DNA of 64,000 bases from Pseudomonadota bacterium. Lineage in GTDB: Bacteria > Pseudomonadota > Gammaproteobacteria > Steroidobacterales > Steroidobacteraceae. Below the pieces are notes generated by a model, which was given only the letters and a program-made list of their open reading frames with translations, searched no databases and was not told where the DNA came from. Below, piece after piece: positions 53,390 to 63,145 of this stretch. Position 1 is the stretch's first letter. The number at the start of each line of letters is the position of its first letter. The DNA lies in the NCBI GenBank assembly GCA_021785405.1, contig JAJYFF010000001.1, positions 62,001 to 126,000 of the forward strand, read 5' to 3'. Position numbers and translations under genes: made by a program.

Positions 53390-55596
53390 GGGACTCTCCT
53401 CGTGATGGTCGTGGGTCGATGGATCAAGGCGTCTTCGAGCCGTACCTCGAACGCCGCGTTGGGCGGGTATTCGATGTCGGCGCGCCGCAGGGCCCGCACG
53501 AACGCCGGATCCCGATAGCCGCTCGACCAGAGGGTTCGGATCAACGGCAGGGCTTCTGATTTGCGCTCGAGCGCGAGCAGCGCGCGCACCTGCAGGCCGA
53601 GCAGGCGCGGATCCTTGCGCCCGGCCGTCGGCGCACGCAGTGCGGCCAGGGCCTGTTCGCGTAGCCGCGCGGCGGCCGGCGCGGCCGTGGTGAGCCGCGC
53701 CAGCAACAGCTCGGCATCGGCGTGCGCGAGCACGAGCTCTCGGTCGTTCGGGTCCTTGCGGGCCAGCGGCCGGAGGGCGTTCAGCGCCGCGCCGACCAGC
53801 ACGCGCGCCGCGTTCTCGTGTCCGAGAGCGAGCCACTGCGCGGCGCGTTCAGCGCGTACCTGCGCGTATTCGCGGCGCCACGCGCTGTTCGCCGGGTCTT
53901 GCGCCGTCAGTCGCGCGAACGTCGCCAGAGCCTTCGCCGTCAGGGCGGATGCCGATCGCAGATCGCCCTCGATCCGCAGCAGCCGACTGAGCTGGGTCTC
54001 GTACAGCGCCAGCTCCTCCTGCACGCCCGCCAGGGTTGGATCGACGGCGGCGACGCTGCGGGCCGTCGCGACCGCCTCCTGCAGGTCGCGCACACCGCTC
54101 GCGTTCTGGCCTGCGAGCGCGAGCGTGCGGCCGAGAATCGCATGAACCCGCAGCATGTTCGTGCGCTGATCGTTGTTCTTCGGGTCACGGGCGCTCAAGC
54201 CAGACTCGATCGCATCGTCCGCCGCGTAGTTCGCGATCGCCTCGAGCAGGTCGCCGCGCATCAGGGCCATCTTGCCGATGTTGTCGTACGCAACCCCCAG
54301 CCGCGCGATCGCGTGGACGTCGTTCGGGCGCATCGCCACCAGTCGTTGGCACAAGGCCAGCATGCTGGCGTATTCGGCGGATGCGTCGGCCAGTCGATTC
54401 GTCGCCTCGCGGACGTGGCCGATGTCGTTGTCGATCGTGGCGAGCTGGAAGATCAGTTGGGGGTTCGATGCCGCGTGGGTTTGGGCGCGCAGCAGGATCC
54501 GCTGTGCCGCGAGAAACTGGGCTTCCGCAGCGCGCAGATCGCCCTGATACCAGCGGGTCATCCCGATGAACGCGACGGTCTCCGCGTAGAAGAGCTGCCG
54601 GGGTACGTTCGCGGGTTCGGCATCGGCGAGCCGGGCGCCGATCTTGGTGGCCGCGAGATAGGACTGCATCGCCTCCGGGAGATGACCCTGGTCGAGGCGC
54701 ACGCTGCCGATCTTCTCGAATGCCCGGGCCCGCTGCGCGAGCGCTTCGTCCGTGACGTCCGTGGTCGGCAGGGACTGGAAGTACTTCATCGCCTGATCGT
54801 CGACCGCCTGCATGATATCGAGCCGCTGCACTTGCGCGAGCTTGTCGTTCAAATCGCCGAGCATGAAGTTCACGAGCGTCTCGGCCTGCTTTTGGCGCCG
54901 CTCGGCGTCGCGTCGCGCGATCGTCGCGGCAATCGCGAGCACGATCGTCACGACCATGATCGCGACCGCGAGCGCCGTGACACCCGAGAGTCGGCGGATG
55001 CGCCGTTGCAGTTCGCGCTGGCGCAACGCGTCGAAGCCCAGCCCGAGCATTCCGGCGACCAGCTTCAGCTTCGCGCGCGTCCGTCGATCCTTGCCGGGTC
55101 GCAGATCGGCCGCGATGGGCTCGGTCCGCCGCGTCGTGAGTTGTCCGTCGGCACCGAGTTCGAAGCGCAGCGCCGGTACGAAGCATTCCTGCTGCGCATC
55201 CCCTGCCTTCTCGCCGGCGTCAGGCTCGCCGTCGACGATGACGCAGAAGATGCGATCGCCGCGCCCGAGGCGCTTGAACGACAGCACCTCCTCGTTGACC
55301 CAGCGCGACGCTGCCGCGGCCGGCGAACAGATCACGATCAGGTTCGCGCTCGCGGCGAGCGCTTCGTTGACCGCGCGGCTCAGGTCGGTGGCACTCGGCA
55401 GTTCGTCGCGATCGCGGAAGATCGGTGCTAGCCGGCGCGGCACGACGCCCGCGGCGGTCTCGGACCCGACCAGGCGGCGCGGCACGCGATAGGTCTCGAG
55501 CGCCTTGTGCAGCCAGCGTGCCCAAGCCTGGTCGTGGTGGCTGTAGCTGATGAAGGCGCGGTAGCGGAAGGCGAAGCTGGAATGGCTCACTTCCAT
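53233..55596 (-). CDS. TIR domain protein with transmembrane segment and TPR-like repeats
   Basis: A 787-aa protein. Residues 1-140 form a TIR domain (YRAFISYSHHDQAWARWLHKALETYRVPRRL, then ANLIVICSPAAAASRWVNEEVLSFKRLG). A hydrophobic helix (ALAVAIMVVTIVLAIAATIA) follows near residue 205-230, then about 450 residues of TPR-like helical repeats (for example FEKIGSVRLDQGHLPEAMQSYLAA). TIR domains in bacteria act as NAD-cleaving effectors or scaffolds, often in defence. ATG 55596 (MEVSHSS) begins the domain. The last ~50 residues are Arg/Thr/Ser-rich, out of frame over the next gene, and may be artefactual. Confidence 0.85.
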   Translation of the reverse strand: MEVSHSSFAFRYRAFISYSHHDQAWARWLHKALETYRVPRRLVGSETAAGVVPRRLAPIFRDRDELPSATDLSRAVNEALAASANLIVICSPAAAASRWVNEEVLSFKRLGRGDRIFCVIVDGEPDAGEKAGDAQQECFVPALRFELGADGQLTTRRTEPIAADLRPGKDRRTRAKLKLVAGMLGLGFDALRQRELQRRIRRLSGVTALAVAIMVVTIVLAIAATIARRDAERRQKQAETLVNFMLGDLNDKLAQVQRLDIMQAVDDQAMKYFQSLPTTDVTDEALAQRARAFEKIGSVRLDQGHLPEAMQSYLAATKIGARLADAEPANVPRQLFYAETVAFIGMTRWYQGDLRAAEAQFLAAQRILLRAQTHAASNPQLIFQLATIDNDIGHVREATNRLADASAEYASMLALCQRLVAMRPNDVHAIARLGVAYDNIGKMALMRGDLLEAIANYAADDAIESGLSARDPKNNDQRTNMLRVHAILGRTLALAGQNASGVRDLQEAVATARSVAAVDPTLAGVQEELALYETQLSRLLRIEGDLRSASALTAKALATFARLTAQDPANSAWRREYAQVRAERAAQWLALGHENAARVLVGAALNALRPLARKDPNDRELVLAHADAELLLARLTTAAPAAARLREQALAALRAPTAGRKDPRLLGLQVRALLALERKSEALPLIRTLWSSGYRDPAFVRALRRADIEYPPNAAFEVRLEDALIHRPTTITRRVPCLTTCRSRWTRPRMRSMSTRETTPTRSAGIRTPRRSPGSWTATPRPERSMR

Positions 55597-55886
55597 GCGC
55601 GCTGCACTCCGGTTCTTAAAGGATCCCCGGCACTCGGCGATGCCGTACTCTCGCACCGTACAGCGTGTACCCGCGGGGGCCACCGAGAAAGGCCCCCTCG
55701 GCGCGTTCGCGGGTCACCTGCAACGCTAACTCCACGTCCTAGACTAGCACGGTCCGCGGGCTCGGATGATAGCCTCGCCGTCGGGCCGCTCGGCCGTCCG
55801 CCACGGTCGGCGCGCCCGGCATTTCGATGCCCCGATCATCGCGCCGCTATCCTATCCTCGGCGGCATCCATGCTACGGTAGCCGGC

Positions 55887-57188
55887 ATGAATGCCAGCAC
55901 ACGCGACGCGGGCCTGGTCCGCTCGGTCGGACCTTGGGGGCTTGCCGCCAGTATCGTCAACATGGTGGTCGGCGCATCGATCTTCGTGGTCCCGGCACCA
56001 CTCGCCGCGAACGTCGGCCTCTACGCGCCGTTGGCGATCGTGGTCTGCGCGATCGCGGTCGGCGCGGTGGCCGTTTGCTTCGCCGAGGGCGGCAGCCGCA
56101 TACCGAGCAGTGGTGGCGCCTACGGCTACATCGAGGCGGCTTTCGGCCCGATGACCGGGTATGCCGCGGGCACCCTGCTCTGGTTCGGCGACGCGCTCGC
56201 ATCCGGCGGCATCGCCGCAGCGCTTGCCGACGTGGTCGTGCAATTGCTGCCGCCGGCGGTCGCGGCGCCGGCCCATGCGCTGATCGTGGTCGGCACGATC
56301 GGCGGGATCGCGCTCGTCAACATGAGCGGTGTCGACCGCGGCATGCGCCTGGTCAATGGGACGACGCTGGTGAAGCTGCTGCCGCTCGCGGTGTTCCTGC
56401 TGGTGGGCGCCTTCGCGCTGCATGGCGCGAATTTCCAGCATCCCGCGCCGGTGAGCGGCGGCGGCATGGGGCGCGCGATGATCCTCGCCGTGTTCGCGTT
56501 CATGGGCATGGAGACTTCGCTGTGCGCGAGTGGCGAGGTCGCGCGACCCGAGCGCACCATTCCGCGCGCGCTGGCGATCGCGATGGGCTCGGTGACCTTG
56601 CTGTACGTGGCCATCCAGATCATCGCCCAGGGGATGCTCGGGTCCGCGCTGGCGTCCTCCTCGGCGCCGCTCGCCGACGCGATGGCGCGCGTCGATCCCA
56701 CGCTGCGGTTGCTGATGCTGGCGGGTACGAGCCTGTCGATGTTCGGTTACCTGAGCAGCGACATCCTCGGAAGTCCGCGGATCCTGTTCGCGTTCGCGCG
56801 CGATGGCCTGCTGCCGAGCGCGCTGGGGCGGGTGCATCCGCGAAGCCACGCACCGCACGTGGCGATCGCTTGTTATGCGCTCTTCGCGATCCTGCTCGCG
56901 CTCACCGGATCCTTCGCCGAGCTTGCGGTGCTGTCGGCGCTCGCGAGTGCCGGGTTCTACATCGCCGGCTGCGCGGCGACCTGGCGACTCGCGCGGCAGG
57001 GCGTCGCACGCGCCGGCACGCCGTTGAATTTCCGCTGGCTCGGCATCGCCACGGTCGTCGGCATCGGCAGCATGATCGCGTTGATCGCGCTCGCTTCGCG
57101 CACCGAGATCCTGGGCCTGTTCGCGCTGATCGGCGCGAGCGTGCTCATCTACGTGCTGCAGACCCGGCTGTTCCGGCGACGCGGATGA
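55887..57188 (+). CDS. APC-family amino acid permease
   Basis: A 433-aa transporter with about 12 hydrophobic segments. Signature regions: VGPWGLAASIVNMVVGASIFVVPAPLA, GGSRIPSSGGAYGYIEAAFG and GMETSLCASGEVARPERTIPRAL. ATG 55887 is chosen over 55827, which would prepend a basic stretch. Only distantly similar to the other APC gene here. Substrate unknown. Confidence 0.88.
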   Translation: MNASTRDAGLVRSVGPWGLAASIVNMVVGASIFVVPAPLAANVGLYAPLAIVVCAIAVGAVAVCFAEGGSRIPSSGGAYGYIEAAFGPMTGYAAGTLLWFGDALASGGIAAALADVVVQLLPPAVAAPAHALIVVGTIGGIALVNMSGVDRGMRLVNGTTLVKLLPLAVFLLVGAFALHGANFQHPAPVSGGGMGRAMILAVFAFMGMETSLCASGEVARPERTIPRALAIAMGSVTLLYVAIQIIAQGMLGSALASSSAPLADAMARVDPTLRLLMLAGTSLSMFGYLSSDILGSPRILFAFARDGLLPSALGRVHPRSHAPHVAIACYALFAILLALTGSFAELAVLSALASAGFYIAGCAATWRLARQGVARAGTPLNFRWLGIATVVGIGSMIALIALASRTEILGLFALIGASVLIYVLQTRLFRRRG

Positions 57189-57216
57189 CGGTCGGTCGCG
57201 CGGCGGGCACGTCCGG

Positions 57217-58494
57217 TCACTGCGCCGGCGCCGCCGTCAGGGACTCGGCGCCGATCCAGCCGAGCGGCGCGGCCCGGCGCACCACGAACAGCCAGCAGCA
57301 CGCGCCGACGATCGCCACCGCAGCCGCCACCAGGAACGCCGCCTGGTACCGGCCGGTCCAATCGATCAGCGCGCCGGTGACGATCGGGGCGACGATGCCG
57401 GGCACGTTGCCGATCGCATTCTGAATCCCGATCCACTTGCCCGCAGCGCGGGGCCCCGCGAGCATCTGACCGATCGTGAAGAGGTTGAAGGAACACAGCC
57501 CGAAAGCCACCGACGTGGCGAGCAGACCCGCGATCGCGACGTGCGCGTTACCGAGCGCGCAGGCCATCATGCACAGAAAGCCGATGAATTGTGAGGACGC
57601 GATGATCGTGATGCGCACGCGACTCGGATCGGCGCCGCGGGCGATCCGTCGGTCGGTGAGCCAGGCGGCGCCGCAGCAGATCGCCGCCGACAGCGCGTAC
57701 ACGGCGCCGCCCAGACGGGCCATGGCGGCGAGCGAGTAGCCCTGAGACCGGACGAGATACAGCGGTAGCCACGACAACACCAGATAGAACGGGTAGTTCG
57801 CGCAAAAGTGACCGATGCTCGCGCCCCACAGCTCGCGCTTCGCGAGGAGTGCGCGAAACGTCGGCTCGGGCACGCGGGCGTCGCTCCGCGCCTGCGTCGC
57901 GAGAGCCCGCGTGCGCATCACCCAGGGAACGAGCCACGCCAACGAGATCGCGCCGAACACGATGAACAGTGGGCGCCAGCCGGCCGCCGCGATGAACAGT
58001 CCGCCGACGAAGGTGCCGACCGCCGGTCCGGAGTAGACGCCCGACACCACCAGGGCGTTGGCGATGCCCAGCCGTTCGGGGGGCACGTGCTGCGCCAGCA
58101 ATTTCGAGCTCGCCGGAAAGCTCGCGCTCTCGCCGAGCCCGAGCAGAACCCTGAGCATCAGCAGCATCGCGAATCCGCTCGTGAATCCCGTCGCAAGCGT
58201 CGCCGCCGACCACAGCGCGAGGCCGAGGGCGAGCGTGCGATACGCGTTGATCCTCTGAACGAGCCAGGCGGCGACGATCTGCGCCGGCACGTAGACCCAG
58301 AAGAACGCGGACACCAGGGTGCCGTACTGGATGTTCGACAGACGCAGATCGGCCTTGATCAGCGGGGCCGCGGTCGCAAGATTGCCGCGGTCGACGTAGT
58401 TGATGAAAATCGCGAGCGCCATCAGCCCGACGATGCCGCGGCTGAAATGGGCGGACCCGGCGTGGTCCCGCGGTCGCTGGTCGTTCTTGTTCAT
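57217..58494 (-). CDS. MFS transporter, anion:cation symporter-type
   Basis: A 425-aa major facilitator of the ACS (D-galactonate/glucarate/phthalate) type: LMALAIFINYVDRGNLATAAPLIKADL, RVLLGLGESASFPASSKLL, and GWRPLFIVFGAISLAWL at the first-domain end. Twelve helices are expected. It lies tail to tail with the APC gene and divergent from ridA. The substrate is probably an organic anion. Confidence 0.9.
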   Translation of the reverse strand: MNKNDQRPRDHAGSAHFSRGIVGLMALAIFINYVDRGNLATAAPLIKADLRLSNIQYGTLVSAFFWVYVPAQIVAAWLVQRINAYRTLALGLALWSAATLATGFTSGFAMLLMLRVLLGLGESASFPASSKLLAQHVPPERLGIANALVVSGVYSGPAVGTFVGGLFIAAAGWRPLFIVFGAISLAWLVPWVMRTRALATQARSDARVPEPTFRALLAKRELWGASIGHFCANYPFYLVLSWLPLYLVRSQGYSLAAMARLGGAVYALSAAICCGAAWLTDRRIARGADPSRVRITIIASSQFIGFLCMMACALGNAHVAIAGLLATSVAFGLCSFNLFTIGQMLAGPRAAGKWIGIQNAIGNVPGIVAPIVTGALIDWTGRYQAAFLVAAAVAIVGACCWLFVVRRAAPLGWIGAESLTAAPAQ

Positions 58495-58618
58495 GGAACT
58501 CCCCGATGGTGCTGGGCTAAGCTGTCACGAAAGCCGGCCGCTGTCGCGGCATTTCGGCGCCAGCCGGGCGCCGCCCGCTCGGCCAGCCCCCAAACCGCCC
58601 ATCCGGAGATGCCAAGCG

Positions 58619-59053
58619 ATGCCACAGCGACGACTGATCGGTTCCGGTTCGCGCTTCGAGGCCGAGATCGGCTATTCCCGCGCGGTCGTTCAAGGCGACT
58701 GGGTGTTCGTGGCCGGCACCACCGGCTTCGACTACGCCGCGATGACGATCGCCGACGATCTGCCCGCACAGACCGAGCAATGCCTCAAAAACATCGCTGC
58801 CGCGTTGGCAATGGCGGGCTCGTCGCTGCGCGACGTGGTGCGGGTCAGGTACATCCTGCCGAACGCGGCGGACTTTCCCCAGTGCTGGCCCATCCTGCGC
58901 AAGCACTTCGGCGAGGTGCGTCCGGCGGCGACCATGCTCGCCGCCGGCCTCGCGGATCCCCGAATGCGCATCGAGATCGAGGTGACCGCGCTCAAGCAGT
59001 CGGTGCCCCGCACGCGGCCCCGTTCGCGGCGAAAATCCGTGTCGCGAGGATAA
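58619..59053 (+). CDS. RidA/YjgF-family protein
   Basis: A 144-aa member of the Rid superfamily, which hydrolyses reactive enamine/imine intermediates. Family pattern: FEAEIGYSRAVVQGDWVFVAGTTGFDY, QTEQCLKNIAAALAMAGSSLRDVVRVRYIL, and RPAATMLAAGLADPRMRIEIEVTA. The usual catalytic Arg position appears as VRYIL. The start ATG 58619 has GGAG 10 nt upstream. A basic C-terminal tail (RTRPRSRRKSVSRG) is unusual. Confidence 0.9.
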   Translation: MPQRRLIGSGSRFEAEIGYSRAVVQGDWVFVAGTTGFDYAAMTIADDLPAQTEQCLKNIAAALAMAGSSLRDVVRVRYILPNAADFPQCWPILRKHFGEVRPAATMLAAGLADPRMRIEIEVTALKQSVPRTRPRSRRKSVSRG

Positions 59054-59225
59054 CGAGCAGGGTATCCTGCCGATGCCCAGGCCCGGGGCGTGCGAACCCT
59101 CGGTACGGTGGCGCGATGGTCACGGAATCATAAGAAGACGCCTTGATTCGTCCACCGGCTCACGCGTCGATCCCGGATCGAAGGGATCGCGATGGCCGGA
59201 TCACCGACCGACGGGGGAGAAGTCG

Positions 59226-59975
59226 ATGAGTGCGACCGCGAGACTCGAATCCTTCCCGCTGCAGCGGGGTACCGACCGGGGATTCTTTCTGATCCTGTTG
59301 ACCTTGATCTGGGCGGGAATCGTCGCCGGTTTCGTTCCCGACATGTTCCTGCACCTCGAGGGGCACCACGTTGCCTACGCATGGATCGTGCACGTGCACG
59401 CGATCGCTTATCTCGGTTGGCTCGCGCTGCTGACCACGCAGATGGCGCTGATTCGCTCGGACCGTCGGGACGTGCACCGGCGGGTCGGGTGGATCGGGCT
59501 CGGGCTGATCGTCGCGATGGTGGTGCTCGGACCGGCGACCGCGGTGATCATGGCGCAGCGAAAGTTCGGGACGCCGGATAGCGACCCGTCGTTCCTGATC
59601 ATTCAGTTCATGATCGTCGCGAATTTCGCGGTGACGGCATCGGCCGCGTTCGCGCTGCGCCGCAATAGCGCGGCGCATCGGCGGCTGATGATCCTCGCGA
59701 CGATATTTCTGAGTTCCGCGGGGTTCAGCCGCTGGCTTGCCCCACCGCTCGGCCCGTTGCTCGGCACGGGGGTCGGGTCCCTGTATCTACAGCTTTTCGT
59801 GTGCAGCGACATCCTGCTGCTCGCGATCGGGGTTCACGATTGGCTGACGCGCGGACGTTTGCAACGCGCGTACGCGATCGCCGCGCCGCTCGGTATCCTG
59901 AGCCAGGTGCTGATGGTGTGGATCTACACGCTACCCGGGTGGAAGACGATCGCGGTTCGACTCATCGGACACTGA
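59226..59975 (+). CDS. Hypothetical integral membrane protein
   Basis: A 249-aa protein with about seven hydrophobic segments, starting near FFLILLTLIWAGIVAGFVPD. Conserved-looking His residues occur in WIVHVHAIAYLGWLALLTTQ and VHRRVGWIGLG, which could ligate haem; this is inference from a cytochrome-b561-like pattern of membrane histidines. GGGGGAG lies before ATG 59226. No named family assigned. Confidence 0.8.
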   Translation: MSATARLESFPLQRGTDRGFFLILLTLIWAGIVAGFVPDMFLHLEGHHVAYAWIVHVHAIAYLGWLALLTTQMALIRSDRRDVHRRVGWIGLGLIVAMVVLGPATAVIMAQRKFGTPDSDPSFLIIQFMIVANFAVTASAAFALRRNSAAHRRLMILATIFLSSAGFSRWLAPPLGPLLGTGVGSLYLQLFVCSDILLLAIGVHDWLTRGRLQRAYAIAAPLGILSQVLMVWIYTLPGWKTIAVRLIGH

Positions 59976-60018
59976 CGCCTCGTTCGATGGCGATGGGCTT
60001 CGAGTTGGAGAGCGGCAC

Positions 60019-60279
60019 ATGAAGAAACTCAAGCACGAAGCGGAGCTGTTCAAGGCGGCCTTGCTGGCTGGGATTCAGTATGCGGAGGCGCGCAAGGCGG
60101 TCGAATTCGAGGCAACCGACTCGGCGAGCGACAAGGCCCTCTACGTGTACCGCTTGCTCGTCCATGACCAGCGCATCGCACCCATGCCGGAAGACCAGAT
60201 CAGTGAGAAATCGATACGACATCGGCTCGCCACCTGGTATGCGCATCAGTTGCCCGACGGCCACCCGCTGTTGAGGTAG
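60019..60279 (+). CDS. Small hypothetical protein
   Basis: An 86-aa, charged cytoplasmic protein (FKAALLAGIQYAEARKAVEFEATDSAS, IRHRLATWYAHQLP). GGAGAG lies upstream of ATG 60019. It follows the membrane protein gene by 43 bp on the same strand. No family recognised. Confidence 0.7.
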   Translation: MKKLKHEAELFKAALLAGIQYAEARKAVEFEATDSASDKALYVYRLLVHDQRIAPMPEDQISEKSIRHRLATWYAHQLPDGHPLLR

Positions 60280-60332
60280 ACCGCGACCGCCTCGTTGGCG
60301 GATCTCGAGTCGATCATTCCTCCGCGGTCGGC

Positions 60333-61127
60333 TCAGCCGCCGAAGACTTTCTTCAGCAGAGCGGTGCCGCGCGCGGCGGGATTCTCCCGGATCGACTGCT
60401 CCTGCTCGCCGATCACCGTGAACAGTCCGTCCAGGGTCTTGCGAGTCACGTAATCGTCGAGGTTGAGCGGGCTGCCGTGGTGGTTCGCGGGCTTGCCGCC
60501 GAACGATTCCAGGGCGCCGAGCGCGCCGCCGATCTCGCCGCCGACGCCGCTCGACGTGAACGCCTTGTACTTGCGGGTCACGCCCACGCGGTCGGTGGCC
60601 GCGGCGACGATCGGGTGAATGCGGGCCGCCAGCGCCTGGCCGGCGACGCGCCGGAAATAGTCGGTCGCGGCGTGATTGCCGCCGGTGAGAATCCGGCGGG
60701 CGTCGCTCAGGGTCATTTTGCGAATCGCGTCGCCGAATATCTGCGCGACCTGGGGAACTGCCATCTCGGCGGCGCGGTTCATGCTGAGCTCGAACGCATC
60801 GACCTGGGCACCCTGGCCCAGCTTGCGTGCGAGATTTGCCGCCTGCTCGAGCTTGCCCGGCAGCGGAATGCGGACCTTGGGGTTGTTCCAGAACCCGTTC
60901 TTGCGGCCCAGGCTCCGGATCGCGTTCTGGGTGCCCGTCGCCAGGGCCTCCTTGAGGCCGGCGGCGATCTCGGTGGTGGGCAGGCCCCTGCCGAGCTGAG
61001 CGGAATTGCGCGGCCCATTGACCGCTTGCAACAGATCCTGGAACGGATTGTCAGCGGCATGAGCCGCCGCGAGACCGGTCGCGGTCAGGGCGGCTGCGAA
61101 CAGGGCATGTCGTACGATGAGGCGCAT
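60333..61127 (-). CDS. DUF4197 family periplasmic protein
   Basis: A 264-aa protein with a signal peptide (MRLIVRHALFAAALTATGLAAAHA). The family pattern is clear: IAAGLKEALATGTQNAIRSLGRKNGFWNNPKVRIPLPGKL, SMNRAAEMAVPQVAQIF, ILTGGNHAATDYFRR, and LDDYVTRKTLDGLFTVIGEQEQSIRENPAARGTALLKKVFG at the end. Function of the family is unknown. Confidence 0.9.
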   Translation of the reverse strand: MRLIVRHALFAAALTATGLAAAHAADNPFQDLLQAVNGPRNSAQLGRGLPTTEIAAGLKEALATGTQNAIRSLGRKNGFWNNPKVRIPLPGKLEQAANLARKLGQGAQVDAFELSMNRAAEMAVPQVAQIFGDAIRKMTLSDARRILTGGNHAATDYFRRVAGQALAARIHPIVAAATDRVGVTRKYKAFTSSGVGGEIGGALGALESFGGKPANHHGSPLNLDDYVTRKTLDGLFTVIGEQEQSIRENPAARGTALLKKVFGG

Positions 61128-61291
61128 GACGACCTCGCAGAGTCTCGAGGGACCGTCCTATAGTCTATCCGTCGGATCGGCGCGGGGCACGGCAAACTCG
61201 CAAGTTGCGCAATGGTTCCCTGGCGGATCGAAACGATGGGAGTAACATTGTTCAATCGCCGGCGTGGGGCGGTGTTTTGCGGGGTTTCGAC

Positions 61292-63145
61292 ATGCCAGAG
61301 ACGAAGGCCGGCTTGCGCGCTGCCCCGCCGGCGGCGATGCAGGCGACCGATACGGCCGATCCAAGGTACTACCACCGTGTGGTCGACTGCCAGTGGGCCT
61401 GCCCCACCCACACCGATGTGCCGGAGTACATCCGGCTGATCGCGCAAGGTCGGTTCGCCGACGCCTATCTGTTGAATCGCGCGTCGAACGTGTTCCCCGG
61501 AATACTCGGTCGGGTCTGCGATCGGCCGTGCGAGCCGGCCTGCCGGCGCGGGCGCGTCGAGGACAAACCCGTGGCGATCTGCCGCCTGAAGCGTGTCGCG
61601 GCCGATCTGAAGGGAACGGGAATCGCGGACCGGCTGCCGAAAGCGCCGGCCCGCTTGAACGGCAAGCGGATCGCGTGCATCGGCGCCGGTCCCGCGTCCT
61701 TGACGGTCGCGAACGATCTGGCGCCGCTCGGCTACGCCGTGACGATCTTCGAGCGGCACGGCGCGCCCGGCGGGCTGATGCGGACCAACATCCCCTCGTT
61801 CCGGCTGCCGCAGTCCGTGCTCGACGAGGAGATCGGCGTGATACTCGATCTCGGCGTGTCGCTGAAACTCGGTGCACCGATCGACAGTCTGAGCCGGTTG
61901 CTCGCGGAGGGGCGGTTCGACGCGATTTTCGTCGGCTCGGGCGCGCCGAAGGGCAAGGATCTGCCGCTGCCGGGCCGGCAAGCCGCCAACGTTCACATCG
62001 GTATCGATTGGCTCGAATCGGTCGCGTTCGGTCACACCGGTTCGATCGGCGAGCGGGTGCTGATCATCGGCGTCGGCAACACCGCGATGGATTGCTGCCG
62101 CACGTCGATGCGTCTCGGCGCGAAGAGCGTGAAGGTCATGGCGCGCAAGCCGCGCAGCTTCTTCAAGGCGTCCGACTGGGAACTGGAGGATGCCGAGGAA
62201 GAACGCGTCGAGATCGTCGTGAACCACGCCCCGACGGCCTTCGTTCTCGACGCCGGCCGGGTGGTCGGCATGCGCTTCAATCGCATGGAGTACGACCTCG
62301 ACGGCACCCGGATCGTCGCGGAACGCGTCGTCGACGAAGTGACGATTCCCTGCGACGAGGTGATCCTCGCGATCGGCCAGGAGAACGCGTTCCCGTGGAT
62401 CGAGCGCGATGCGGGCGTCGAGTTCGACCGCTGGGACCGGCCGGTGGTCGATCCGCTCACCTTCCAGTCGACGCGCCCGGACGTGTTCTTCGGCGGCGAC
62501 GCCGCGCAGGGACCGAAGAACATCATCTGGGCGGTCGAGCACGGTCACCAGGCCGCGCTCTCGATCCACGCGTACTTGAGCGGTCTGGCGCCCGCGGACC
62601 GCCCGCGGGAGGCCGTCCGGCTCTCCAGCCGGAAGATGGGTCTGCACGAATGGGCCTACAAGAACGACTACGCACCGCTCGAGCGGCGGCTGATGCCGCA
62701 CGTCTCGCTCAAGGAGCGGTTCAAGAAGATCAGCATCGAGGTCGAGCTCGGCTTCACCCCGGAGCAGGCCGCGCAGGAAGCGCAGCGCTGCCTGAACTGC
62801 GACGTGCAGACCGTGTTCGAGGCGCCGCAGTGCATCGAATGCGACGCCTGCATCGACATCTGCCCGGTGGACTGCCTGACGATCGCCACGAACGGTTCCG
62901 AAGCCGAGGTGCGCGCCCGGCTGCGGGCCCCCGCGCTCGATCCGTCGCAGCCGCTGTTCGTGTCCGCGCCGTTGAAGCAGACGGGCCGCATCATGGTCAA
63001 GGACGAGAACCTTTGCCTGCATTGCGGCCTGTGCGCGGAGCGCTGTCCGACCGCCGCTTGGGACATGCAGAAATCCACCCTTCACTGGCCTCACGCCGAC
63101 TACGGAAGTTCGACATGTCACTCACACGAGCGAAAGACCGCGTAA
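61292..63145 (+). CDS. GltD-like NAD(P)H:ferredoxin oxidoreductase with C-terminal ferredoxin domain (KorC-like)
   Basis: A 617-aa iron-sulfur flavoprotein. The N-terminal Cys clusters are CQWACPTHTDVPEYIRLI and CDRPCEPACRRGRVED; the FAD site IACIGAGPASLTVANDLAPLG; the NAD(P) site VLIIGVGNTAMDCCR; two [4Fe-4S] motifs at the C terminus (CIECDACIDICPVDC, CLHCGLCAERCP). The architecture parallels DsrL. The next gene, a 2-oxoacid:ferredoxin oxidoreductase, overlaps it by 31 nt, so this subunit probably links that enzyme to NADPH, as KorC does in Thauera. Confidence 0.88.
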   Translation: MPETKAGLRAAPPAAMQATDTADPRYYHRVVDCQWACPTHTDVPEYIRLIAQGRFADAYLLNRASNVFPGILGRVCDRPCEPACRRGRVEDKPVAICRLKRVAADLKGTGIADRLPKAPARLNGKRIACIGAGPASLTVANDLAPLGYAVTIFERHGAPGGLMRTNIPSFRLPQSVLDEEIGVILDLGVSLKLGAPIDSLSRLLAEGRFDAIFVGSGAPKGKDLPLPGRQAANVHIGIDWLESVAFGHTGSIGERVLIIGVGNTAMDCCRTSMRLGAKSVKVMARKPRSFFKASDWELEDAEEERVEIVVNHAPTAFVLDAGRVVGMRFNRMEYDLDGTRIVAERVVDEVTIPCDEVILAIGQENAFPWIERDAGVEFDRWDRPVVDPLTFQSTRPDVFFGGDAAQGPKNIIWAVEHGHQAALSIHAYLSGLAPADRPREAVRLSSRKMGLHEWAYKNDYAPLERRLMPHVSLKERFKKISIEVELGFTPEQAAQEAQRCLNCDVQTVFEAPQCIECDACIDICPVDCLTIATNGSEAEVRARLRAPALDPSQPLFVSAPLKQTGRIMVKDENLCLHCGLCAERCPTAAWDMQKSTLHWPHADYGSSTCHSHERKTA

